24,104 nt of DNA from a virus: IMG/VR virus record IMGVR_UViG_3300031251_000100, positions 1-24,104 of that record. One strand, given 5' to 3'. The number at the start of each line of letters is the position of its first letter. The first letter of the stretch is position 1. The notes below the pieces were generated by a model, which was given only the letters and a program-made list of their open reading frames with translations, did not search any database and was not told the DNA's origin. Below, in pieces: positions 16,693 to 21,692 of this stretch. Made by a program: the position numbers and the translations under genes.

Positions 16693-16762
16693 GCTGGCGG
16701 GGATGCCCAATAGATCGTTTCTGTATTATGGGAACTTGGGATCTTGCCGCGTCCCCGCCAGC
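16693..16762 (-). promoter_or_regulatory. 5' leader stem-loop of the terminase operon
   Basis: On the minus strand GCTGGCGGGGA (16762..16752) is a perfect 11-base complement of TCCCCGCCAGC (16703..16693). Inside it CCCAA (16740..16736) can pair with TTGGG (16710..16706). The transcript from the adjacent promoter should begin near 16764, so this stem would sit at the very 5' end of the mRNA. 5'-terminal stems commonly protect phage late mRNAs from decay; that function here is inferred. The ribosome binding site of the first gene lies about 20 bases further on and is left free. Confidence 0.65.
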
Positions 16763-16770
16763 TCCATACC

Positions 16771-16799
16771 CTTATAGACTATGATCTAAGACGGGTCAA
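16771..16799 (-). promoter_or_regulatory. sigma70-type promoter for the packaging/head/tail operon
   Basis: TTGACC (16799..16794), a 17-base spacer and TATAAG (16776..16771) match the sigma70 consensus at 5 of 6 positions in each box. Transcription would start near 16764 and run into the terminase genes. The -35 box lies only 10 bases after the T tract of the upstream terminator, so one transcription unit ends and the next begins within about 50 bases. It resembles the promoter at 22399-22427 (same spacing, TCTAAG). Confidence 0.75.
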
Positions 16800-16809
16800 G
16801 GAATGCTTG

Positions 16810-16841
16810 AAAAATAAGGGGCCGCCGTTTAAGGCAGCCCC
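16810..16841 (-). terminator. intrinsic terminator of the ncRNA unit
   Basis: On the minus strand a 9-bp GC-rich stem (GGGGCTGCC / GGCGGCCCC, one G-U pair) with loop TTAAAC is followed at once by TTATTTTT. This is a standard Rho-independent terminator for RNA read from the right. It starts 2-3 bases after the 3' strand of the 9-bp long-range helix of the putative ncRNA, and would also stop read-through from phoH. Confidence 0.85.
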
Positions 16842-17326
16842 CTGTTTCGGTTTCCACTTAGCCTTGCGGCGTATCCCGCATCACGCGTTGACCGGCCCTA
16901 CGACCGGCGGGGGAGCGCTTTTCACAACCGAGCTATCACTCCAATGTCCCCAGGGGATTTGCGCGAGCGCAGTGATCGTTGCCTGTGGCGCACATTTAGA
17001 GGGCGGCTAGGATTTTAGACCTAGCCGCCCCTGCCCCTCGTTTTCTCACCTGAGCGGGACTACCCCAGGGCAACACCCTATCCGGGAGGGAAAAGGACAA
17101 ACCTTCACCGGCGGGCTGAGATCATCCGGGGCTCCGTAAGATAGGGACGCCATCCGGGAAGTGCAATCTTGACGTGTATCACGCCTTATAGACCGCGTCA
17201 ACTATTTCATGGGGGTGGCCGTCTTTCCGGCCTGCCATCGGTTTATCAGCCTTTCAACTGATCGATCTCCCATGGGAGAGTCCGCTACTTATTCGCGGCC
17301 TTGGGGCACCCAACCGAAACCCTCGC
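16810..17326 (-). ncRNA. candidate large structured non-coding RNA, about 515 nt
   Basis: No convincing minus-strand protein frame exists here, but complementary segments are dense. The ends pair: 17320..17312 (GTTTCGGTT) with 16852..16844 (AACCGAAAC), 9 perfect pairs closing about 460 bases. Inside, in order: hairpin 17279-17266 (TCTCC-CATG-GGAGA); bulged hairpin 17266-17237 (AUCAG/CUGAU plus AUCG/CGAU); hairpin 17232-17217 (GGCCG/CGGCC); 17201-17169 (TTGACG/CGTCAA); 17146-17140 with 17082-17076 (CCCTATC/GATAGGG); 17072-17067 with 17037-17032, enclosing two smaller stems; an 11-bp hairpin 17030-17001; and a three-way junction 16976-16935 (AUCACU/AGUGAU around two hairpins). A promoter-like TTGACA precedes it and an intrinsic terminator follows directly. 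In size and architecture it recalls the large phage RNAs GOLLD and ROOL, but I see no sequence signature of either. Not RNase P, tmRNA or a riboswitch that I recognise. Confidence 0.65.
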
Positions 17327-17332
17327 CTTCCC

Positions 17333-17361
17333 TACCTAATAGATGTTTAACCTATTGTCAA
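17333..17361 (-). promoter_or_regulatory. promoter-like element for the structured RNA
   Basis: TTGACA (17361..17356) begins on the base after the phoH stop codon. At 17-base spacing the -10 would be TAGGTA, a poor match; TATTAG is closer to consensus but only 14 bases away. If used, RNA would start near 17326, a few bases before the 5' strand of the long-range helix. The -35 is perfect, the -10 weak, so I hold this at moderate confidence. Confidence 0.45.
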
Positions 17362-18126
17362 TTATAAAAATCCGAGCACGTCAGCGACGATCGGATCCCT
17401 CTGCACGTCTTTCCTGTCCAATCGGATGACGGGATACCCGTGGTCCTCGAAGCGCTGGAGCGCCTCGCCGAGCCCGCTGCGCGCGCCGAGGTCTGATTGC
17501 TCCGTGTCTCCGGTGATGGTCATCGAGGACCCTTCGCCGAGGCGCGTCACAACCATCTTGATTTGGGAGAGCGTCGCGTTCTGCATTTCGTCGGCGACGA
17601 TCGCCGCCTTGCGCAGGGTCCGGCCCCGCATCATGCCGATCGGGATTATTTCAAGCATCCCGTCGCGAAACCATCCTTCGATTGTCCGGGTGGCGTTGGA
17701 GCCTCCGCCGATCTTGTTGGAAAGTTCGTCCATAAGCGGCTGGAGGTATCCGGCGAGCTTCTCGCGCACGGTGCCGGGGAGCGCTCCGATGTCCTCGTCC
17801 GCCGGAACGGCGGGGCGGCAGAACACCATCTTGTCAACTTGCTTGGAGAGGAAGAGATCGGCGGCGCGATCGACCGCAAGGAGGGTTTTACCGGTGCCGG
17901 CGGGGCCGCAGGCGAACACAAGACGGTTCTCGGCGAGGGCGGCTTTTAATTGGCGCTGACCCTCTGATTTTGGGTGAAAATATGCGATTTTTTGTGAAAA
18001 AGGCTCTTTGGCCGTGTTGTTTTTGGTGTATTTTTCGACTTTTTGTGAAAAATCCTCCCTATTTTGGTTCTGAGCTAACGTTTTTCGACGGTCCCGACGA
18101 TTCTGTCGGGCTCCGGATCCTGCCAT
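17362..18126 (-). CDS. phoH: PhoH-family ATPase
   Basis: A 254-residue PhoH-like P-loop protein. Walker A is GPAGTGKT (residues 74-81), Walker B AAIVADE (174-180) followed by MQNAT, and a late GDTEQSD (206-212) with arginine-rich LDRKDVQRD near the end: all family hallmarks. FCRPAVPADEDIGALPG (102-118) is also typical. The first 50 residues are basic and carry two FSQK units, coded by DNA with repeated TTTTTGTGAAAA-like strings (17985-18050 on the plus strand). PhoH proteins are common in phages; they are predicted RNA-associated ATPases/helicases, with no settled phage function. GGAG lies 7 bases before the ATG. Its neighbour downstream is the structured RNA candidate, which is notable given the suspected RNA link of the family. 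Confidence 0.95.
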   Translation of the reverse strand: MAGSGARQNRRDRRKTLAQNQNREDFSQKVEKYTKNNTAKEPFSQKIAYFHPKSEGQRQLKAALAENRLVFACGPAGTGKTLLAVDRAADLFLSKQVDKMVFCRPAVPADEDIGALPGTVREKLAGYLQPLMDELSNKIGGGSNATRTIEGWFRDGMLEIIPIGMMRGRTLRKAAIVADEMQNATLSQIKMVVTRLGEGSSMTITGDTEQSDLGARSGLGEALQRFEDHGYPVIRLDRKDVQRDPIVADVLGFL

Positions 18127-18149
18127 TGAGGCACTCCCTAGAACTTAGA

Positions 18150-18169
18150 CCGGGTATCCTACAACCCGG
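18150..18169 (-). promoter_or_regulatory. hairpin in the phoH leader
   Basis: CCGGGT and ACCCGG form a 6-bp stem with an 8-base loop between the promoter-like element at 18173-18201 and the phoH ribosome binding site. No T tract follows, so it is not an intrinsic terminator. It may be a leader structure; function unknown. Confidence 0.5.
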
Positions 18170-18172
18170 CCC

Positions 18173-18203
18173 ACAATGCTTGATTTGACGGGTGATGTCA
18201 AAT
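18173..18203 (-). promoter_or_regulatory. phoH promoter-like element overlapped by inverted repeat
   Basis: TTGACA (18201..18196) with 17-base spacing to CATTGT (18178..18173), a weak -10. The -35 box is embedded in a perfect 7-bp inverted repeat ATTTGAC-N7-GTCAAAT (18183-18203), which looks like an operator or a small hairpin right after the stop of the upstream MazG-like gene. A regulated promoter for phoH is possible. Confidence 0.45.
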
Positions 18204-18667
18204 TACGGCTGCGCTTCCGCCTCGGCCAAAAGTGCGCTCTCCGCCAAACTAATCCAATATTTCCGAGTCTGTAGGTTAGTCGCAAACCATGCCTGCTGTG
18301 CAGCGTACGTGCCCCGCAGTCCCAAGTCCCGACAGAACATCTCTAATGCTTTGTCGGTGATAAGGTAACTTTGGTTCTTGTCGACGAACCGGTCCATAGA
18401 TCCGATCATCTTGATCGCGACGGCCGCGACTTGAACCAGCTCGACGCGCAGATCGGCCTCTGACCGCTTGGATCGCTTCTGCTTCACGATGTCCCAGACC
18501 TCGTCAACTTCTTCGGCGAGAACCGCGTATGCCTCGTGAAGGCTGGCATATTTGCCGCCGTGGACCTTGGCGCGATTGAGTTCAGCGAGAACCTCGGCGA
18601 TCGCGTCTGGGGCCGCAATGACTTCGCTCACAACGCCGCCAGTAGCATGTAGCAGATAGTCGCTCAT
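18203..18667 (-). CDS. MazG-like nucleotide pyrophosphohydrolase-family protein
   Basis: A 154-residue protein from the ATG at 18667, which overlaps the stop of the 52-aa gene (ATGA) and has GAGG just upstream; the longer frame to 18727 has no supporting site. Residues 34-90 (HGGKYASLHEAYAVLAEEVD, EVWDIVKQKR, LRVELVQVAAVAIKMI) match phage MazG-like proteins. The first motif E52-E53-x-x-E56 is intact. The second, usually E-x-x-D, reads E76-L-V-Q79, so one metal-binding Asp is replaced by Gln. A tail of about 60 residues follows (EMFCRDLGLRGTYAAQQAW). Canonical MazG enzymes cleave NTPs/dNTPs to monophosphates; activity here is uncertain because of the change. Confidence 0.72.
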   Translation of the reverse strand: MSDYLLHATGGVVSEVIAAPDAIAEVLAELNRAKVHGGKYASLHEAYAVLAEEVDEVWDIVKQKRSKRSEADLRVELVQVAAVAIKMIGSMDRFVDKNQSYLITDKALEMFCRDLGLRGTYAAQQAWFATNLQTRKYWISLAESALLAEAEAQP

Positions 18668-18822
18668 GACCTCACCTCGGGCTTCGGGGCCGGCTGCGGC
18701 AGCACCACATACGACACCCACGGCCATCCTTCCGCCTCAACTCGAAGACCAACGAGCGGCCCTTGGTGAGTGTAGGCATTCCATGTCGGCTTGATCTTCT
18801 TGGTGGTTTTAAACGGGGGCAT
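18664..18822 (-). CDS. 52-aa protein with SYVVLPQ motif (copy A)
   Basis: A small gene with AGGAGG four bases before its ATG (18822) and a stop that overlaps the start of the MazG-like gene (ATGA). The product begins MPPFKTTKKIKPTWNAY, continues GPLVGLRVEAEGWPWVSYVV and ends LPQPAPKPEVRS. Its second half resembles the 45-aa product at 21555-21692: both have a Trp near the start, a P-(L/I)-V segment, then W-x-SYVVLPQ. No known domain is recognised. Strong ribosome binding site, coupling on the 3' side and a related second copy support a real gene. Confidence 0.75.
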   Translation of the reverse strand: MPPFKTTKKIKPTWNAYTHQGPLVGLRVEAEGWPWVSYVVLPQPAPKPEVRS

Positions 18823-18830
18823 TGGTCCTC

Positions 18831-19340
18831 CTATTTTGCGAGTGGGTGGCTTAGAACGGGCACGTAGGCCCCTTTAAGACCGGAGTTGTAGAGACGCCGC
18901 CTAGCCTCTTCGCCATATGCGACAAGGCAGCTCGGGGCGCCGGCGTTCGCCTTCGCGCGGCGGCCGTCCGGATAGTGGAAGTGCAGGCGTCCTTCGAAGA
19001 ACATGACTGCCTTGGCGGTCGCCGAATTCCACACGGAGTCGAAGAAGTATTTGGTCTCGGTGCGCGCGAAGATAAGCGCGATGCCATTGCCATGAGCCGA
19101 CATCCTCGCTAGCCATTCGGCGGCCTCGCGCCCATATGGCGGGTTGCACCAAACGAAGTGTTGCCACCAAACGGCTTCAAGACCGTTTTCTGGCAAGCAG
19201 ATATGGCGCTTCGCGGTGGGCCACGGGCGCGGCTCGGGCGCAGCGCAGGGGTCCAGATCGAAGGGTCCTAGCGCCTCGATGATCTCGGGCGGTGTCAGCC
19301 ACGTCGTCGTTTTGGCCTTGGCCGACTGATGGCTGCCCAT
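18831..19340 (-). CDS. Dam-type DNA N6-adenine methyltransferase
   Basis: A 169-residue protein from the ATG at 19340 (MGSHQSAKAK); the longer frame to 19403 would overlap the Tad2-like gene and lacks a better site. It has WLTPPEIIEALGPFDLDPCA (residues 14-33), the SAM-site and entry motif of phage Dam (PF05869) proteins, and the catalytic-type NPPY at 66-69 within HFVWCNPPYGREAAEWLA. Later FARTETKYFFDSVW and LHFHYPDGRR also fit. Phage Dam enzymes methylate adenine in phage DNA, often protecting against host restriction; target sequence unknown (GATC is typical for the family). It lies 10 bases after the Tad2-like gene. Size is usual for the compact phage type. Confidence 0.9.
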   Translation of the reverse strand: MGSHQSAKAKTTTWLTPPEIIEALGPFDLDPCAAPEPRPWPTAKRHICLPENGLEAVWWQHFVWCNPPYGREAAEWLARMSAHGNGIALIFARTETKYFFDSVWNSATAKAVMFFEGRLHFHYPDGRRAKANAGAPSCLVAYGEEARRRLYNSGLKGAYVPVLSHPLAK

Positions 19341-19350
19341 GGTTCGCTTC

Positions 19351-19575
19351 TTAGCCAACGAACAGGTTCCAATCTTCTGCGAGCACGTCGGTCTGCGAGG
19401 CAAGCCACGGCACGAGTGCGCCTGTCACCGTGGACATATAAATATATGGCAAACCCATCTTGGAATGAGCGTCTGGAACTTGTAGGGCAATCCACATGCC
19501 TTTTCCGTTCCAGCCCTCGCGGGCCACTCGATTACCATCCTTCAATAGTTCTAACGCTTCGCCAAAATTCATCAT
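19351..19575 (-). CDS. DUF2829 / Tad2-like protein, candidate anti-Thoeris
   Basis: A 74-residue protein with the full DUF2829 pattern: MNFGEALELLKDGNRVAREG, then W-N-G-K-G-M-W-I, LPYIYMSTVTGALVPWLASQ and TDVLAEDWNLF. Tad2 proteins of this family sequester the signalling nucleotide made by the Thoeris ThsB TIR protein and so block abortive defence. The length equals that of compact family members. CAGGAG precedes two adjacent ATGs (19575 and 19572); the second has better spacing. It sits just before a DNA methyltransferase, which would give two anti-defence genes side by side. Family membership is strong; the binding activity is inferred from the family. Confidence 0.88.
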   Translation of the reverse strand: MMNFGEALELLKDGNRVAREGWNGKGMWIALQVPDAHSKMGLPYIYMSTVTGALVPWLASQTDVLAEDWNLFVG

Positions 19576-19588
19576 TTACTCCTGTTGG

Positions 19589-19930
19589 TTAGAGAACCTT
19601 CTCCAGTTCCCGGATCGCTTCCTTGATCTGATCTTGCTCCTTGAACTTATCGAGCTTGCAGGAGTGAAGCATGTTCTCGAACACGGAGATGTCGGTGGGC
19701 TTGCAGGGACGAAACCGGGTTGAAACATAAGCAGATTCAGCCCCTGTCAAAGGGTTGTCAGGCAGGTGTATCTCTTGCAATCTAACCCCCGCCCCTCCTC
19801 CAAAATCGACGACCTCACGAACAGTGTAGACCTGCCCTAGCGTTAATCTGTCGAGGTGATTGTTCCCGCGTCCTAGAATCGGACGATTGTTGATGCACGC
19901 GACTAGCGCGCCTGGCTCCAAGATGCTCAT
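19589..19930 (-). CDS. unknown protein with SH3-like pattern, 113 aa
   Basis: A 113-residue protein. Residues 1-75 are beta-rich: GALVACINNRP, LTLGQVYTVREVVDFGGGAG, VRLQEIHL and YVSTRFRPCKPT. This resembles a small family of phage proteins with an SH3-like barrel that recurs in alphaproteobacterial phages, by my memory of the G-x-x-Y-T-V-R-x-V and R-F-R-P motifs. The last 35 residues are helical and charged (KFKEQDQIKEAIRELEKVL). GGAGG lies 8 bases before the ATG at 19930. Function unknown. Confidence 0.75.
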   Translation of the reverse strand: MSILEPGALVACINNRPILGRGNNHLDRLTLGQVYTVREVVDFGGGAGVRLQEIHLPDNPLTGAESAYVSTRFRPCKPTDISVFENMLHSCKLDKFKEQDQIKEAIRELEKVL

Positions 19931-19949
19931 CCTGCAATCCTCCGCTGTC

Positions 19950-20180
19950 TCAAAAGGGGATGTATTTCAATCGAAACGGCATATCCGCCATCATCTCGTG
20001 CATGGGCGTCCAGTCGTCGAAGACCTCCCACTGCCCGGCGCGCAACGTGTAATGGCGCACACGTTTGCCGTCGAAAACAAGGGTCATGGAGAGACCATAG
20101 GAGTGGGGGTTCTGGCGGGCTCGCACTAAGGCGCGGGTTTCCCTGTTCTGGTACAGACGAAGGTCTTCATGCCCCTCCAT
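19950..20180 (-). CDS. unknown protein, 76 aa
   Basis: I choose the ATG at 20180 (MEGHEDLRLYQNRETRAL), since AGGAGG lies 6 bases upstream. It overlaps the end of the preceding gene by 14 bases. The protein is basic and beta-rich in the centre (SYGLSMTLVFDGKRVRHYTL) with WEVFDDWTPMHEMM towards the end. No family is recognised and there is no membrane segment. Confidence 0.68.
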   Translation of the reverse strand: MEGHEDLRLYQNRETRALVRARQNPHSYGLSMTLVFDGKRVRHYTLRAGQWEVFDDWTPMHEMMADMPFRLKYIPF

Positions 20181-20406
20181 GGACGACCTCCTGCATCTCC
20201 GCTTGGAGCGCTCGATAGGCATTACTCCATGCGCCATTGAGCGCGATCATCGTCTCTTTGGTGAAGTGCTGAATGATCGCTTCCTTGGCTGCCTCTTCGA
20301 GTTCGGTGGCCTTGTCGTTCAAGGCGTTCGACTTGGCGTAGAGGGCGCCGCAACCGGCGGTGCGCGCGGCTGCGCGCAGCTTTTCACTGAGTTCGGTGAA
20401 GGCCAT
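20167..20406 (-). CDS. unknown helical protein, 79 aa
   Basis: Starts at the ATG at 20406 (MAFTELSEKLRAAARTAG), with AGGAGG 8 bases upstream. The longer open frame to 20529 is displaced by the 38-aa membrane peptide in another frame, whose TAA shares a base with this ATG (TAATG). The product is almost wholly alpha-helical (DKATELEEAAKEAIIQHFTK, AYRALQAEMQEVV) and probably an oligomerising small protein. Family not recognised. Confidence 0.72.
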   Translation of the reverse strand: MAFTELSEKLRAAARTAGCGALYAKSNALNDKATELEEAAKEAIIQHFTKETMIALNGAWSNAYRALQAEMQEVVHGGA

Positions 20407-20522
20407 TACTGGGGCCTCCTCTTTCTCTTCCATCCGATGTCGAGGCATTTGCATACCGCAACAAGCAGGACAAAAAGGTTGACGGCTAGAATGACCGAAA
20501 CGACAGCGAGGAAAATGTTCAA
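20406..20522 (-). CDS. 38-aa single-helix membrane peptide, TTG start
   Basis: A short frame read from TTG (20522..20520), whose last two bases overlap the stop of the DUF3850 gene (TTGA). GGAG lies 7 bases upstream of the TTG, and the frame ends in TAATG shared with the next gene. The product is MNIFLAVVSVILAVNLFVLL followed by V-A-V-C-K-C-L-D-I-G-W and a basic end KRKRRPQ: one membrane helix and a positively charged tail that should stay in the cytoplasm. Start and end couplings on both sides make a real gene likely. Small phage membrane peptides can act in lysis, exclusion or inhibition; I cannot tell which. Confidence 0.68.
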   Translation of the reverse strand: MNIFLAVVSVILAVNLFVLLVAVCKCLDIGWKRKRRPQ

Positions 20523-20803
20523 TGGCCATCTCCGCTCACCAACTCAATGCTCAGGATGCAGTAATCCTGGCCGAGCGCCCCGCCGGATAGGGCGCATGGG
20601 TACTCATTGGATGTCACATAGGTTATCCGGACTAGCGTCTGCCGTCCCGTGAAGCATCCCGCCTCCTGATCGTATTCTTGCAGAAGTATTTCATCCCCGG
20701 TCCGGTAATCCCGATCGGAGATTTTGCGGATCTCATGCTTCTTCCGGCCTGCAAGAATTTGCTCGTAAAGGTGTGGCCATGATTTGACGACGTGCGTGGT
20801 CAT
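20519..20803 (-). CDS. DUF3850 / ASCH-superfamily protein
   Basis: A 94-residue protein: HVVKSWPHLYEQILAGRKKH, EIRKISDRDYRTGDEILLQE, then Y-D-Q-E-A-G and later YCILSIELV. This is the DUF3850 pattern (H-x-L-K, G-x-K-x-x-E-I-R-x-x-D-R-x-(F/Y)-x-x-G-D), a PUA-like ASCH domain proposed to bind RNA or modified nucleotides. ATG overlaps the preceding stop (ATGA). Common in phages; a clear role is not established. Confidence 0.85.
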   Translation of the reverse strand: MTTHVVKSWPHLYEQILAGRKKHEIRKISDRDYRTGDEILLQEYDQEAGCFTGRQTLVRITYVTSNEYPCALSGGALGQDYCILSIELVSGDGH

Positions 20804-21078
20804 TGGCCGGCCTCGTCGGGGTTGGCGACGCGGCGCACGTTGACGGCCATGTCGGGCTCTACGACCGCGACGCGGGTGTATATGCTAAACGCGACGTTGT
20901 GCTTTTCGACTAGACGCTTTGCTTCGTCCTCGGCATCCTTGTATGTATCGCGTTCGCAGGACGGGTCATCGGTGTACCCCTTTCGGACGGTAGCGACGAT
21001 GTAGCGCTTGCCAGCGTCGGGATCGGTCTTCACGGGTTCGCTTTTATACGGGGGTGGCGGCGGCCAGAAAATTCCCAT
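20800..21078 (-). CDS. unknown protein, 92 aa
   Basis: The ATG at 21078 (MGIFWPPPPPYKSEPVKTD) has AAGGAG 7 bases upstream and is preferred over a much longer open frame to 21297. The start overlaps the end of the upstream 101-aa gene by 35 bases. After the proline run come GKRYIVATVRKGYTDDP, SCERDTYKDAEDEAKRLVEK and FSIYTRVAVVEP: a compact alpha/beta domain. No family recognised. The stop overlaps the DUF3850 start. Confidence 0.72.
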   Translation of the reverse strand: MGIFWPPPPPYKSEPVKTDPDAGKRYIVATVRKGYTDDPSCERDTYKDAEDEAKRLVEKHNVAFSIYTRVAVVEPDMAVNVRRVANPDEAGQ

Positions 21079-21349
21079 CTTGGAACTCCTTTCTTTTAGG
21101 TTGCGGTTTTGGATGCGGCCTCGGGACGAGGTAGCCGTTGCTGCCAACTCGTCGCGTTTCAGGAAATGGGGTGGAGAATTCCTCGAATTGGGATTCTCCG
21201 TAATATGAATCCAATGCGGCGCGCAGGGCGTCGCGATTGATGCTGCGAATATCCAGCTCGGGAGGATCGGCGGCGAGAAGCTCTTGCTGGCGAGCATGGA
21301 ACGCCTGCTCCATGATCTCGATGGCCTCGTCGTTGGGGCGCCTACTCAT
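21044..21349 (-). CDS. unknown protein, 101 aa
   Basis: Starts at the ATG at 21349 (MSRRPNDEAIEIMEQAFHA), overlapping the preceding stop as ATGA; the longer frame to 21622 reads through other genes. The first half is helical (QELLAADPPELDIRSINRDA, LRAALDSYYG), the second half Pro/Lys/Arg-rich (PRPHPKPQPKRKEF), perhaps a flexible nucleic-acid binding tail. Ribosome binding site is weak, so coupling is likely. No family recognised. Confidence 0.68.
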   Translation of the reverse strand: MSRRPNDEAIEIMEQAFHARQQELLAADPPELDIRSINRDALRAALDSYYGESQFEEFSTPFPETRRVGSNGYLVPRPHPKPQPKRKEFQDGNFLAAATPV

Positions 21350-21558
21350 CGTCCATCCCTGCGTGAAAATCTTTTTTCGAGGGCATCGCGGATGAGTAGA
21401 CCAATGAGCGCGTCGAACGCCTCTGGCGTTAGAGTAAATCCCGTCTTCACCCCCTCCTTGCTCTTGAACATGAAAGCTGGATGCCCTCCTTCGGAGTGAC
21501 CGAAGAAAACGATTCTGCCGTCGGGGAATTCGACTTGACGTCCGCGCACCTCGGTCAT
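21346..21558 (-). CDS. unknown protein, 70 aa
   Basis: Starts at ATG 21558 (MTEVRGRQVEFPDGRIVFFG), which overlaps the stop of the 45-aa gene as ATGA. It contains EGGHPAFMFKSKEGVKTGFT and a helix FDALIGLLIRDALEKRF. Small alpha/beta protein without a recognised motif. Coupled on both sides. Confidence 0.68.
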   Translation of the reverse strand: MTEVRGRQVEFPDGRIVFFGHSEGGHPAFMFKSKEGVKTGFTLTPEAFDALIGLLIRDALEKRFSRRDGR

Positions 21559-21692
21559 AGGCGCACCTGCGGCAGGACGACGTAGGACCACCACTCGATC
21601 CAGTCGCCGCACGGGCCGTCACGCCTGACGTAGGCTACAATCGGCGAGTCGAAGGAGATGAGGCCATACCAAGGGAGGCGGACCTTATTCAT
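21555..21692 (-). CDS. 45-aa protein with SYVVLPQ motif (copy B)
   Basis: A short gene with start ATG (21692) overlapping the stop of the 67-aa gene and stop overlapping the next start, both as ATGA. GGAGG lies 4 bases before the ATG. The product begins MNKVRLPWYGLISFDSPIVA, then YVRRDGPCGD, and ends W-I-E-W-W-SYVVLPQ-V-R-L. Its end matches the 52-aa product at 18664-18822 at SYVVLPQ, with the same preceding Trp. The double coupling and a related gene elsewhere in the same operon indicate it is translated. Function unknown. Confidence 0.75.
   Translation of the reverse strand: MNKVRLPWYGLISFDSPIVAYVRRDGPCGDWIEWWSYVVLPQVRL

Noticed and set aside
16744-17010. Plus-strand 88-aa open frame across the intergenic region
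   Set aside because: No ribosome binding site, wrong strand for the whole window, and it overlaps the terminator and stem-rich segments; composition looks non-coding.
17002-17030. 11-bp hairpin as an intrinsic terminator
   Set aside because: Neither strand has a T tract directly after the stem; better seen as part of the structured RNA.
17090-17140. CTGAGA next to GC-rich stems on the plus strand, suggestive of a TPP riboswitch
   Set aside because: The following conserved parts of the TPP aptamer are missing and no plus-strand gene lies downstream.
17169-17201. TTGACG ... TATAAG as another promoter
   Set aside because: TTGACG pairs perfectly with CGTCAA downstream and the TATAAG spacing is wrong (6 bases), so it fits better as a helix of the putative RNA.
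614-17345. Recurring CTATTAGAT/CTATTAGG strings near several intergenic gaps
   Set aside because: Short and AT-rich, in both orientations and partly inside genes; not enough to call an operator without the whole genome.
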